13,732 bases of DNA from Gammaproteobacteria bacterium UBA4475 (GTDB taxonomy: Bacteria; Pseudomonadota; Gammaproteobacteria; Pseudomonadales; Azotimanducaceae). The translations under genes were made by a program, and so were the position numbers. The notes beneath the pieces are model-generated. The model did not search any database and had not been told where the DNA came from. It was given only the letters and a program-made list of their open reading frames with translations. Every line of letters begins with the position of its first letter. Position 1 is the stretch's first letter. The stretch is from the NCBI GenBank assembly GCA_002389265.1, contig DGOD01000333.1:21216-34947 (forward strand), read 5' to 3'. Positions 1 through 7,980 of the stretch are shown one piece after another.

Positions 1-26
1 GACAGTTCATAAGGACAGTTCATAGG
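1..26. repeat. 13-bp tandem repeat after rnfE, at the window edge
   Basis: Two head-to-tail copies of a 13-base unit (gacagttcataag, then gacagttcatagg) differ at one base. The array starts at base 1, so more copies may lie outside the window. It sits just downstream of the rnfE stop. On the minus strand each copy contains an ATG, and the two ATGs are 13 nt apart, so in different frames. In many gammaproteobacteria nth (endonuclease III) follows rnfE; whether either ATG starts a gene cannot be seen here. Confidence 0.75.
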
Positions 27-28
27 GA

Positions 29-712
29 TTATTCTCGATGAATCAGCGGCTTATTGCTCGCCTTGGCAGCATCGGCCAGGCCAGTCTCATAACGTTGGGC
101 AAGCCAGTTTCTCGCCGCGATCAAGCATCCGAAGGTAATAAAGGCGCCGGGGGGTAGCACCGCAAGGAGAATCCCGGGTGTCCCGAGAGAGATTTTCCAG
201 GCTCGTGCGCTGTCACCAAACAGCAGGTGCATATCAGCCAGCAGCGTTCCTTGGCCAAGGACTTCACGGACGCCGCCCAACAGAATCAGTACCAGCAGAA
301 ATCCAAGCCCCATCATAAACCCATCCAGTGTGGCGAGTCTGATGGGATGGCGGCTGGCAAAGCTTTCGGCGCGGGCCAGCAGTGTGCAGTTGGTGACGAT
401 CAATGCCACGAATAAACCAATCCGCTGATGTAGTTCATACCAATAGCTCTGCAGCAGAATATCGGCGCAGGTGACAAAGGTCGCGATAATGAGAATCTGC
501 GCCGGCAGGCGTGTGGCATTATTCAGCTGACCGCGCAGGCTACTGATCAGCAGGTTAGACAGGGTCAATACCACTAGTGTGACCAGACCCAGCCCTAGAC
601 TATTGGCGACCGTGTTGGACACCGCCAGTAACGGGCATAACCCCAGTAATTGCACCAGGGCCGGATTATTCTGCCAGAGCCCGTCGCGGGTGATCTGTCT
701 GATCTGACTCAT
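29..712 (-). CDS. rnfE: RnfE/RsxE, membrane subunit of the Rnf electron transport complex
   Basis: A 227-residue polytopic membrane protein of the RnfA/RnfE/NqrD family. RnfE pairs with RnfA in the inner membrane, in opposite topology, and the pair is thought to hold a [2Fe-2S] cluster between them. The family cysteines are visible: C26 in the LGLCPLLAVS segment and C109 in the VTNC segment, followed by RAESFASR. The segment GGVREVLGQGTL near residue 150 and the PPGAF motif near 190 are also typical. I chose the ATG at 712 because it forms an ATGA overlap with the rnfG stop. An in-frame ATG at 730, inside rnfG, would add six residues and is less likely. It is the last recognised gene of the rnfABDGE run. 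Confidence 0.93.
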   Translation of the reverse strand: MSQIRQITRDGLWQNNPALVQLLGLCPLLAVSNTVANSLGLGLVTLVVLTLSNLLISSLRGQLNNATRLPAQILIIATFVTCADILLQSYWYELHQRIGLFVALIVTNCTLLARAESFASRHPIRLATLDGFMMGLGFLLVLILLGGVREVLGQGTLLADMHLLFGDSARAWKISLGTPGILLAVLPPGAFITFGCLIAARNWLAQRYETGLADAAKASNKPLIHRE

Positions 713-1266
713 GGGGTTTCCTGCAGCCATTGCTGTTGATGCTGGTGAAATTGGGTAAGACCAGCGTGAACTGCCGATACTACCGCTCTCGGTGTAATAG
801 TCGCCCCGCTGAACTGGTCGAAACTGCCGCCGTCACGCTTGACCGCCCAGCCCGTAATGGCGGGGTTAATGAGTGATTTGCCATTGAAGTCGAGGATCCA
901 GTCGGCCACTTGCAAGTCGATCTTGTCGCCCAAACCGGGCGTTTCGCTATGGGCATAGACTCTTACGCCAAGAATTTCGCCCTGCAGGTTGACGGCGAGC
1001 CAGAGCTTGATGGTACCGTTATAGCCTCGGTCTGTGCTGATAGGAAAGATGATGCCTGCCGGTTCCTGTGCCACATTGATGAGAAACCGTGAATCTTGAG
1101 ATTCAGTCAGATCCGCAGAGGGTAGCCCGGCAACCTGCAGAAGCTGTTGATTTCGATAAGCCAGCTGGTTCAATTTGATCCGTTCTGCGCCGCTATACTG
1201 TACCAGGCTCGTGAGTAAGCCGCAGGCACCTGCCAATAGCGTTAGCTGAAGCACCAGGCGTTTCAT
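709..1266 (-). CDS. rnfG: RnfG/RsxG, periplasmic covalent-FMN subunit of the Rnf complex
   Basis: A 185-residue protein with one N-terminal hydrophobic segment (about residues 4-24) that anchors a periplasmic FMN-binding domain. The flavinylation motif SGAT is at 153-156. T156 is the predicted FMN attachment site; in this family ApbE attaches the FMN through a phosphoester bond, and no apbE is visible here. The conserved ETPGLGDKI stretch (about 108-116) is present. RnfG passes electrons among the periplasmic and membrane cofactors of the complex. The ATG overlaps the rnfD stop and the stop overlaps the rnfE start, both as ATGA. Length is slightly below the usual 200 or so residues, with no sign of damage. 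Confidence 0.93.
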   Translation of the reverse strand: MKRLVLQLTLLAGACGLLTSLVQYSGAERIKLNQLAYRNQQLLQVAGLPSADLTESQDSRFLINVAQEPAGIIFPISTDRGYNGTIKLWLAVNLQGEILGVRVYAHSETPGLGDKIDLQVADWILDFNGKSLINPAITGWAVKRDGGSFDQFSGATITPRAVVSAVHAGLTQFHQHQQQWLQETP

Positions 1267-2216
1267 GTTCGCCTCAAGCGTAGATGATCAATGAGTGGTA
1301 CCAGCGCGTTCATTAACAACACGGCAAAGGCAAGGCCGTCAGGGTAAGCGCCGATGGCCCGAATCAGGAAGGTGATCATGCCGACCCCTAATCCAAATAT
1401 CCACAGGCCTAAAGCCGAGTCGGGGCTGCTCACAGGATCAGTGACAATGAAGAATGCACCGACCATCGTAGCGCCACTGAAAAGATGAAATAGTGGCGAG
1501 CCGAGACTTTGAGAACTGCCAGAGTCGTAGAACAGTACCGCACACACAGTCAGTGCAACCAACATGCCCAAGGGGGCCATGGCCGTGATAGTGCGCGTCG
1601 CCAATAAATAAATGCCACCGATCAGGAATCCGGCATTGATCCATTCCCAGCCCACACCGGCCAGCTGGCCGAATCCCTGGGTGGCAGTCCAGGTCTCATC
1701 GATGGTCAAGGCGCCGCGAAACTTTAGAACATCCAGTGCCGTGGCGCCGCTGACGGCATCAATGCCACTATTCGGCATCGCCTTGGTTATGAGAATATCC
1801 CAGAATGCCATGGGCTCGCCGAGGGCGGGCCAGGTGGACATCGCCAGTGGGAACGAGATGATCAGGGCAGCATAGCCCACCATCGCCGGATTGAATGGGT
1901 TATGGCCCAGCCCACCATAAAGCTGCTTGCCAAAAATGATCGCAAAAGCGGTGCCGGCGACCAGCATCCACAGGGGTAGCAGGGGCGGTAACGCTAATGC
2001 CAACAGCACTGCTGTCAGAAGTGCGCTGCCGTCCCGCAGCGTGTCTAATGATCGATCTCTAGCGCGCAGTATAAGCGCTTCAGTCGTCACGGCAGTGACC
2101 CCCGCAACAACGATATTGATGATAATTCCGGCACCAAAGAAGTACACCAAGGCAGTAACGCCAGGCACTAGCGCGAGCAAGACGTTCAACATGATCCTTT
2201 GGGTGTCGAGTTTCAT
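1263..2216 (-). CDS. rnfD: RnfD/RsxD, membrane flavin subunit of the Rnf complex
   Basis: A 317-residue NqrB/RnfD-family membrane protein carrying covalent FMN. The motif SGAT lies at 156-159, so T159 is the predicted FMN-linked residue. KQLYGGLGHNPFNPAM (about 97-112) is the strongly conserved family signature. The protein begins only six residues before TQRIML, whereas family members as I recall them have about 12 more N-terminal residues, usually with an SSPH-like motif. No in-frame start codon lies just upstream, and the ATG makes an ATGA overlap with the preceding rnfB stop, so the short N-terminus looks real. In the standard operon rnfC would precede this gene; here rnfB does. Confidence 0.93.
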   Translation of the reverse strand: MKLDTQRIMLNVLLALVPGVTALVYFFGAGIIINIVVAGVTAVTTEALILRARDRSLDTLRDGSALLTAVLLALALPPLLPLWMLVAGTAFAIIFGKQLYGGLGHNPFNPAMVGYAALIISFPLAMSTWPALGEPMAFWDILITKAMPNSGIDAVSGATALDVLKFRGALTIDETWTATQGFGQLAGVGWEWINAGFLIGGIYLLATRTITAMAPLGMLVALTVCAVLFYDSGSSQSLGSPLFHLFSGATMVGAFFIVTDPVSSPDSALGLWIFGLGVGMITFLIRAIGAYPDGLAFAVLLMNALVPLIDHLRLRRT

Positions 2217-3130
2217 GATTTTTTGGTCCGCAGTCCGTCGATCAGCGATTGTCGGTCCTGTTTGCTGGGTCGCGCGCGAACCCGCGCCTGGACGCGATTG
2301 ATTCTTCGCTCTCGTCGTTCAAATCGTGCTTGTGCCTGCTGTGCTTCTTCAGCTAGCAGGTCCAAGTGACGTTGATGCTGTTTGGCTGCCTGGAATGAGG
2401 CGGTGAGGGGGATGTTACTCGGACAGACTCGATCACACAGTCGACATTCAATACAGTCTCCGAGATTAAGATCCTGCAAGCGTTCGGGCTCGGCGCGATG
2501 CCAGAAGAGTGTTTGAGGTGCAAGTTCTCGCGGGCAACTGGGTTCACACAAACCACAATGAATACAGTCGTATTGAACGAGATCCAGGGCATCCTGGCCA
2601 ATGCGAGGTAACCGCAAGGGGGTGATCTCGACAGCTTCGACCTGCACCATGTCGATGCAATCTACCGGGCAGGGCTCCAGGCACAGGTCGCAACCGGTGC
2701 AGTCACGGCGGATGACGCTGTGCATCATCTGTGGTGCGCCAATGATCGCATCCACCGGGCAGGCAACAGCGCAAAGGGTACAGCCAATGCATTCGGCCTC
2801 ACGAATGACCGCGACTCTGGTTGGTTGCGATTCTCCATAGGTGACATCTAGGGGCACTATCGCACGGCCAAGTAGTTCAGCCAGACCGCGTATCAGCGAC
2901 TCACCACCCGGAGGACATTTGTTGATGGCGTCACCCTCGGCGATCGCCTGGGCGTAAGGTCGACAGCCGGGATAGCCGCACTGAGCACACTGAGTTTGTG
3001 GCAGTCGCACATTGATCAGCTCAACGATGGTATCGCTGTCCGCGGTGAAATGCCGCCCGGCATAGCCTAATAACAGCGCGCAAAGGCCGCCAATAGCCGT
3101 CAGCGTTAAGGTGCCAATCAACAGGCTCAT
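2213..3130 (-). CDS. rnfB: RnfB fused to an RnfC-type C-terminal ferredoxin module
   Basis: A 305-residue protein; ordinary gammaproteobacterial RnfB has about 190. Residues 1-165 are standard RnfB: an N-terminal membrane helix (about 4-24), a four-Cys Fe-S domain (C48, C51, C56, C72) and a double ferredoxin domain (C114, C117, C120, C124 and C144, C147, C150, C154). After a linker (about 166-188) come two further CxxCxxCxxxCP motifs (C189, C192, C195, C199 and C226, C229, C232, C236). They sit in contexts typical of the RnfC C-terminus: PQTLFW after the first, and DCIEC through CPSNIPL at the second. The tail (about 255-290) is charged and helical, as in RnfC. RnfC's NADH/FMN and SLBB parts are missing. 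About five [4Fe-4S] clusters are predicted. Alternative: an independently extended RnfB like those of clostridia, but the second motif's context favours RnfC. Confidence 0.9.
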   Translation of the reverse strand: MSLLIGTLTLTAIGGLCALLLGYAGRHFTADSDTIVELINVRLPQTQCAQCGYPGCRPYAQAIAEGDAINKCPPGGESLIRGLAELLGRAIVPLDVTYGESQPTRVAVIREAECIGCTLCAVACPVDAIIGAPQMMHSVIRRDCTGCDLCLEPCPVDCIDMVQVEAVEITPLRLPRIGQDALDLVQYDCIHCGLCEPSCPRELAPQTLFWHRAEPERLQDLNLGDCIECRLCDRVCPSNIPLTASFQAAKQHQRHLDLLAEEAQQAQARFERRERRINRVQARVRARPSKQDRQSLIDGLRTKKS

Positions 3131-3705
3131 CCGTTCATTCCGGTGAAGCCCATAAACGCCAGAGATAACAGCCCGGCGCTGATCATATTAATTGCGGCGC
3201 CGCGAAACGGGCCTGGAATATCGGCCGCGGTCTGACGCTCGCGCATAGCGGCGAAGGTGATTAGCACCATGGAGAAGCCCAACGCTGCGCCAAAGCCGTA
3301 AATGATAGATTCGAACAGGCTGTGATTATGCCGAACGTTCAGGAGTGCCACGCCGAGTACTGCACAATTGGTTGTGATCAGCGGAATAAACAACCCGAGG
3401 ACCTGGTAAAGCAAAGGTTGGGTGGCGCGAATGACCATTTCAGCAAATTGCACCAGCGCTGCGATTAAGACGATAAAAGTGATAATGCGCAGATACTCAA
3501 GGCCGAGCGGTTGCAACAGGTAATGTTCAAGCAAATAGCTGACAGCGCACGCCAGTGTTAAGACGAATGTCGTAGCGGCAGCCATGCCAACAGCACTGTC
3601 AAATTTTTGTGACGCGCCCATAAACGGGCACAAGCCAAGAAATTGCACCATGACAAAATTGTTAACAAAAATAGTGCCCAGTAATATAACCAGTGCATCT
3701 GACAT
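3127..3705 (-). CDS. rnfA: RnfA/RsxA, membrane subunit of the Rnf complex
   Basis: A 192-residue protein with about six membrane helices, of normal length for the family (E. coli RsxA is 193). It is the partner of RnfE. The paired cysteines that hold the intramembrane [2Fe-2S] cluster are visible: C26 in [11 protein letters not shown] and C114 in [11 protein letters not shown]. It is the first rnf gene. Its ATG lies 14 nt after the metG stop with no obvious strong ribosome binding site between them, so co-transcription and perhaps translational coupling with metG are likely. Its stop overlaps the rnfB start (ATGA). Known roles of the complex are ion-coupled ferredoxin/NADH electron transfer or, in E. 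coli, reduction of SoxR. Confidence 0.95.
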   Translation of the reverse strand: MSDALVILLGTIFVNNFVMVQFLGLCPFMGASQKFDSAVGMAAATTFVLTLACAVSYLLEHYLLQPLGLEYLRIITFIVLIAALVQFAEMVIRATQPLLYQVLGLFIPLITTNCAVLGVALLNVRHNHSLFESIIYGFGAALGFSMVLITFAAMRERQTAADIPGPFRGAAINMISAGLLSLAFMGFTGMNG

Positions 3706-3719
3706 GATTGGCTACAGTT

Positions 3720-5735
3720 TCACGTGACTTTCATTCCGGCGCTTGCGCCCTTGTCGGCTTCTATCAGGAAAATATCCTTGCCGCCAGGGCCGGCAGCCAA
3801 CACCATGCCCTGCGAGATGCCAAATTTCATGGTCCTGGGCTTTAGGTTTGCCACCAAGACGGTTCTTTTACCAATGAGTTCGTCAGGCGTGTACGCAGAC
3901 TTGATGCCGGAAAAAACGGTGCGCTGCTCGTCGCCCACATCAAGAGTGAGTTTCAGCAGTTTGTCTGCGCCCTCCACAGGCTCAGCATGGGTGATCAGAG
4001 CCACCCGCAAGTCAATCTTTGCGAAGTCGTCGATGGTGATGTAGTCAGCGTCCCTTGCACTGACGGCAGAGTCAGGCGTCTCGCTGACTTCTACCGGTGC
4101 GATTGAGGCCTCGACCATCGCGTTGACTGCCTTAGGATCAATGCGATTCAGCATCGGCTGGAAGACATTGATTTGATGATTGAGTAAGGGTGCCTCCAGA
4201 CTTTGCCAGGAAAGCGGTTGAATGTTTAAAAATGCCTCGGTTTGCTCAGCTAACTGCGGTAAGACAGGTTTCAGATAGGTGGCTAGAATCCGAAACAAAT
4301 TGATACCATCGGAACAGACGTTCTGGACTGCAGTCTTCTGGTCGGCCAATTTGATCATCGCCCAGGGCTTTTTCTCGGCGATGTATTGGTTCGCCTTGTC
4401 CGCCATGGCCATGATTTCACGCATGGCTTTACTGTAGTCGCCGGCTTCAAAAAGATTGGCGATATTATCGCGCTCGGCCAGAAATTCATTGATCAGTGGC
4501 GTCGTTGCGGTGCCGGCCAGCTGATTATCAAATTGTTTGTTGATGAACCCGGCGCAGCGACTGGCAATGTTGACCAACTTGCCTACTAGATCTGAGTTTA
4601 CCTTGAGAACGAAGTCATCGAGGTTGATGTCCATGTCATCGATGTTATTTCCCAGTTTTGTCGCGAAGTAGTAACGGATATATTCCGGCGCTAGATTGTC
4701 AGCATAGGTTTGGGCATTGATAAAAGTGCCGCGAGACTTGGACATTTTCTGGCCATTAACGGTAATAAAACCGTGAGTATGAATGCGAGTCGGTGTGCGG
4801 AAGCCGGCTACTTTCAACATGGCTGGCCAGAACAGTGCATGAAAATTGATAATGTCCTTGCCGATAAAATGATGCACTTCATAGTCAGAATCGGCACGCC
4901 AATAATCGTCAAAGTCGGTGTCATCGTGCCTGTCACAGTAGTTCTTGAATGAGGCCATATAGCCGATTGGCGCGTCTAACCAAACATAGAAGTACTTGCC
5001 TTTTTCACCGGGAATTTCAAAGCCGAAATAGGGCGCGTCACGGCTAATATCCCAGTCCTGTAAACCAGCATCTAGCCACTCAGATAACTTGTTGGCAACC
5101 TGCTCGTGGAGCGTGCCGCTGCGAGTCCAGGTTTGGAGAAATTCAGTGAAATGCGACAAGGCAAAGAAAAAATGGGTGGATTCACGAATGACGGGCTCAG
5201 CACCGGAGATCTTCGACTTTGGGTCGATCAGGTCCATGGCGTCGTAGGTCGCACCACAGACCTCGCAATTATCACCATATTGACCCTCGGCTTTGCACTT
5301 CGGACAACTACCGACGATAAATCGGTCGGCGAGAAACATTTCTCGTTCAGGGTCATACAATTGATTGACGGTTTTGCTGTTGATTTCACCGGCGGCTTTG
5401 AGGCGCTCATAGATCAGCGACGAGAATGCCTGGTTTTCGTCCGAGTGGGTTGAATAGTAATTGTCATGATTGACTAGAAAATTGCGAAAATCTTGTTCAT
5501 GTTCGGCCTTGATTTCGCTGATTAGTGTTTCAGGGCTGAGATTGCGCTCCTCAGCTTTGAGCATGATGGCGGTGCCGTGGGTATCATCCGCGCACACATA
5601 GATGCACTCGTGGCCACGCATACGCTGAAATCGCACCCAGATATCGGTCTGAATATGTTCCAGAAGGTGGCCTAGGTGGATAGAGCCATTGGCGTTCGGC
5701 AACGCGCTGGTGACAAGAATGTGACGTTTTTCCAT
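3720..5735 (-). CDS. metG: Methionyl-tRNA synthetase (MetG)
   Basis: A 671-residue class I aminoacyl-tRNA synthetase that charges tRNA-Met in the cytoplasm. The HIGH signature is HLGH at 20-23, and KMSKS is at 330-334. A CxxC...CxxC zinc knuckle (C144, C147, C157, C160) interrupts the catalytic domain. The anticodon-binding helical domain spans roughly 370-530. The C-terminus (about 567-671) is the EMAP II/Trbp111-type OB-fold that binds tRNA and dimerises, as in the long E. coli form (677 residues). All catalytic elements look intact. It is the first gene of the minus-strand run into rnfA. Pseudomonas also has metG divergent from mrp and dcd, which supports the identification. Confidence 0.98.
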   Translation of the reverse strand: MEKRHILVTSALPNANGSIHLGHLLEHIQTDIWVRFQRMRGHECIYVCADDTHGTAIMLKAEERNLSPETLISEIKAEHEQDFRNFLVNHDNYYSTHSDENQAFSSLIYERLKAAGEINSKTVNQLYDPEREMFLADRFIVGSCPKCKAEGQYGDNCEVCGATYDAMDLIDPKSKISGAEPVIRESTHFFFALSHFTEFLQTWTRSGTLHEQVANKLSEWLDAGLQDWDISRDAPYFGFEIPGEKGKYFYVWLDAPIGYMASFKNYCDRHDDTDFDDYWRADSDYEVHHFIGKDIINFHALFWPAMLKVAGFRTPTRIHTHGFITVNGQKMSKSRGTFINAQTYADNLAPEYIRYYFATKLGNNIDDMDINLDDFVLKVNSDLVGKLVNIASRCAGFINKQFDNQLAGTATTPLINEFLAERDNIANLFEAGDYSKAMREIMAMADKANQYIAEKKPWAMIKLADQKTAVQNVCSDGINLFRILATYLKPVLPQLAEQTEAFLNIQPLSWQSLEAPLLNHQINVFQPMLNRIDPKAVNAMVEASIAPVEVSETPDSAVSARDADYITIDDFAKIDLRVALITHAEPVEGADKLLKLTLDVGDEQRTVFSGIKSAYTPDELIGKRTVLVANLKPRTMKFGISQGMVLAAGPGGKDIFLIEADKGASAGMKVT

Positions 5736-5768
5736 GTAAAGCTGCAGTAGGTGATTCTAGAGGGTGCC

Positions 5769-5797
5769 AATATACTGAGGACGGGGCGGAATTTCAT
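5769..5797 (-). promoter_or_regulatory. Candidate sigma-70 promoter for metG
   Basis: On the minus strand, -35 ATGAAA (5792-5797) and -10 TATATT (5769-5774) are separated by 17 nt. Transcription would begin near 5762, giving a leader of roughly 27 nt before the metG ATG. The -10 matches consensus at five of six bases, the -35 at four. It lies in the 171-bp spacer between ridA and metG. I see no other gene or strong hairpin in that spacer. Confidence 0.4.
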
Positions 5798-5906
5798 CCT
5801 TTGACGGTGCTTCTGCGCTGCTAATTTCATGCTTTCGAGGCTGAGGGAACAAATCAAAGCTAATCAGGTCTCGTTTGAGCAGAAATTCCGCGTTCGCAGC
5901 GTCGTA

Positions 5907-6359
5907 TCATGGCTTGACCACAGCAATACATTCGATTTCAGCGGCAGCGTTCAAGGCCAGTCCTGATGCCGCCAGCGCGCTGCGAGCAGGATAGGGTGCC
6001 TTGAAATGTTGGCGGTAGATGGCATTCACTGCTGGCCAGTCATTGATGTCGGCCAGAAACAAGGTGCACTTGACCACATGGTCCATGTCGGAACCGTAGC
6101 GTTCCAGCGTCAATTTGATCTGCGTAAGTATTTGTACGACCTCAGGACCGACGCCGCCGGCAACCAATTCGCTTGTACCGGGAATGTTGCCTACTTGACC
6201 TGACAGATAGAGCGTATCGCCAACCTGAACTGCCTCTGAGAACGGAAAGCCTAATGATTCCTGAAGCGCTGAGTTATGATGTAATAGGTTGGCCGCCAAG
6301 GAGTTGTTGGCGAGCAAACAACAGGCTAAAAAGCCCAGGGTCAGTTTGGTTAGATGCAT
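5907..6359 (-). CDS. Exported RidA (YjgF/UK114) family protein
   Basis: From the ATG at 6359 it is 150 residues: a signal peptide (about 1-22, hydrophobic FLACCLLANNSLAA ending) followed by a complete RidA fold. Family marks are LYLSGQVGNIPG (about 50-61), the NAIY segment (about 112-115), PARS with the catalytic-type arginine R126, and EIECIAVV near the C-terminus (141-148). Cytosolic RidA proteins hydrolyse reactive enamine/imine intermediates; the substrate of an exported form is unknown. The ORF could start at 6446, adding 29 residues, but the 6359 ATG has TGGAG nine or so bases upstream and directly begins the signal peptide, so I prefer it. It lies between metG and the divergent mrp. 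Confidence 0.85.
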   Translation of the reverse strand: MHLTKLTLGFLACCLLANNSLAANLLHHNSALQESLGFPFSEAVQVGDTLYLSGQVGNIPGTSELVAGGVGPEVVQILTQIKLTLERYGSDMDHVVKCTLFLADINDWPAVNAIYRQHFKAPYPARSALAASGLALNAAAEIECIAVVKP

Positions 6360-6431
6360 AGTTTGACGCTCCAGGTGTTGCAGTTTGGGTGCTCGGTGAG
6401 AGAGCCGCGGTTGCGCTTCGAGCCGGGCATG

Positions 6432-6458
6432 TTGATCTAGCCGCATTCTGGTTAGAAT
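6432..6458 (+). promoter_or_regulatory. Weak candidate promoter for mrp
   Basis: TTGATC (6432-6437) and TAGAAT (6453-6458) resemble -35 and -10 boxes, but the spacer is only 15 nt. The predicted transcript would begin about 15 nt before the GTG start of mrp, leaving little room for a ribosome binding site; none is visible. This is the only reasonable plus-strand candidate in the 121-bp divergent spacer between ridA and mrp. Confidence 0.3.
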
Positions 6459-6480
6459 TCAGTTATTTTAGTGTAATAGA

Positions 6481-7323
6481 GTGGAGCAGGTTATTAACAG
6501 TTCAACAGTAAAGAAGTTCATTCTGCCTGGCGTAAAACAGGTGATAGCGGTCGCATCCGGTAAAGGCGGTGTGGGTAAATCTACCGTGGCGGCCAATCTG
6601 GCCTTGGCCCTGGCAGCGGAAGGCCGGCGCATTGGTTTGCTGGACGCCGACATTTACGGACCGAGCCAAGGTTTAATGATGGGCGTGCCGGCGGGTACGA
6701 AACCAGAGGTTAGCAATGATCTGTTGCAGCCGATCATTGCCCACGGACTCCAGTGTATGTCCATGAGCTTCATTGCATCGGATCGGACACCAGCGGTGTG
6801 GCGTGGTCCTATGGCCAGTGGCGCCTTACAACAACTATTGACGCAGACAGACTGGCAGGCTGTCGATGTTCTGGTCGTGGATATGCCGCCTGGAACGGGT
6901 GATATTCAGCTAACGATGGCTCAAAATGTACCTTTGGCCGGCGCCGTTATCGTCACGACGCCGCAGGATATCGCGCTGCTGGATGCTCGTAAAGGCATCG
7001 AAATGTTTCGTAAGGTCGAGGTGCCGTTGTTGGGTGTAGTCGAAAATATGAGCACCCACGTGTGTCGCGAGTGCGGCCATCATGAAGCTATTTTTGGTGA
7101 GGGTGGTGGTGACGCAATCGCCGCAGAGTACGGAGTTCGGATGTTAGCCAGGTTACCCTTGTCAATGGATATTCGTCTGCAGGCTGACGGCGGTCAGCCG
7201 CCGTTGGTGGCTGGTCCTAACAGTGAGACGAGCCAGCTGTTCCGCGCCATGGCGCAGGAGATTCTGGTGGCATTAGATAATAATGTGGACGCTGGGCCAA
7301 TGATTCAAATTATCGAAGACTAA
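6481..7323 (+). CDS. mrp: Mrp/ApbC-family P-loop ATPase, Fe-S cluster carrier (short form)
   Basis: A 280-residue MinD/Mrp-type ATPase that in related proteins binds and transfers [4Fe-4S] clusters to apo-proteins in the cytoplasm. The deviant Walker A GKGGVGKS is at 27-34, the DADIYGPS switch region at 55-62, and DMPPGTGD at 134-141. The cluster-binding CxxC is C195/C198 (VCREC). It lacks the N-terminal MIP18/DUF59 domain of about 90 residues found in E. coli Mrp (369 aa); the reading frame is closed by a TAG at 6469-6471, so the domain is truly absent in this frame. The start is a GTG without a visible Shine-Dalgarno. It lies next to dcd as in Pseudomonas. Confidence 0.93.
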   Translation: MEQVINSSTVKKFILPGVKQVIAVASGKGGVGKSTVAANLALALAAEGRRIGLLDADIYGPSQGLMMGVPAGTKPEVSNDLLQPIIAHGLQCMSMSFIASDRTPAVWRGPMASGALQQLLTQTDWQAVDVLVVDMPPGTGDIQLTMAQNVPLAGAVIVTTPQDIALLDARKGIEMFRKVEVPLLGVVENMSTHVCRECGHHEAIFGEGGGDAIAAEYGVRMLARLPLSMDIRLQADGGQPPLVAGPNSETSQLFRAMAQEILVALDNNVDAGPMIQIIED

Positions 7324-7329
7324 TCTATT

Positions 7330-7358
7330 AGCATCTAAATTCATTCTTATGAGATGCT
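7330..7358 (+). other. Inverted repeat in the mrp-dcd spacer
   Basis: AGCATCT (7330-7336) and AGATGCT (7352-7358) form a perfect 7-bp stem around a 15-nt loop, about 40 nt ahead of the dcd start. No T-run follows, so it is unlikely to be an intrinsic terminator. It could be an operator or RNA structure, or chance. Confidence 0.35.
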
Positions 7359-7394
7359 CGAGGGCGTCGCAGACTTATCGGCATAGAGGAAATA

Positions 7395-7961
7395 ATGGCA
7401 ATAAAATCAGATCGCTGGATCCGCCAAATGGCGCAGGAACATGACATGATATCGCCTTTCGAGGCGGGACAGGTGAAGGAGTCTGGCGGCCAGCGCCTGA
7501 TTTCCTATGGGACATCAAGTTATGGTTACGATGTGCGCTGTTCAAGCGACTTCAAGGTGTTTACCAATATTCACTCTGCGACGGTTGACCCCAAGGCTTT
7601 CGATGATCGAAGTTTTGTGGACATCAAAAGTGATGTCTGCATTATTCCCCCCAATTCATTTGCCCTGGCGAGGACCGTCGAATATTTCAAGATCCCACGC
7701 AGTGTCCTGACTATTTGTTTGGGGAAGTCGACTTATGCCCGCTGCGGAATCATCGTGAATGTGACGCCGCTTGAACCTGAGTGGGAAGGCCATGTGACAC
7801 TGGAGTTTTCCAATACAACCACACTACCCGCAAAGATCTACGCCAATGAGGGCGTGGCGCAAATGTTGTTTTTCGAGTCTGATGAAGTGTGTGAGATGTC
7901 GTACAAGGACCGTGGGGGCAAATACCAGGGCCAAACTGGCGTCACCTTGCCTCGCACGTAG
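7395..7961 (+). CDS. dcd: dCTP deaminase (Dcd)
   Basis: A 188-residue trimeric enzyme that converts dCTP to dUTP and ammonia, feeding dUTPase and thymidylate synthesis. The family core is clear: GKSTYARCG (110-118) with the phosphate-binding Ser/Arg, the run [14 protein letters not shown] (127-140) containing the catalytic glutamate E137, and the C-terminal [11 protein letters not shown] lid that closes over the nucleotide. It belongs to the Pseudomonas-type subfamily with [12 protein letters not shown] near the N-terminus rather than the E. coli type. A good GAGGA (7386-7390) precedes the ATG by four bases. It ends 19 bp from the convergent DUF3108 gene. Confidence 0.97.
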   Translation: MAIKSDRWIRQMAQEHDMISPFEAGQVKESGGQRLISYGTSSYGYDVRCSSDFKVFTNIHSATVDPKAFDDRSFVDIKSDVCIIPPNSFALARTVEYFKIPRSVLTICLGKSTYARCGIIVNVTPLEPEWEGHVTLEFSNTTTLPAKIYANEGVAQMLFFESDEVCEMSYKDRGGKYQGQTGVTLPRT

Positions 7962-7980
7962 GCCTGGGCTAAGGGTGCAA

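Noticed and set aside
2353..2840. Hidden rnfC or other gene in alternative frames inside rnfB
   Set aside because: The open frames on both strands here are shadows of the Fe-S codons and show no Rossmann, FMN or SLBB features.
6360..6446. 29-residue N-terminal extension of the RidA-family protein
   Set aside because: It lacks a ribosome binding site and would bury the signal peptide; the ATG at 6359 fits both.
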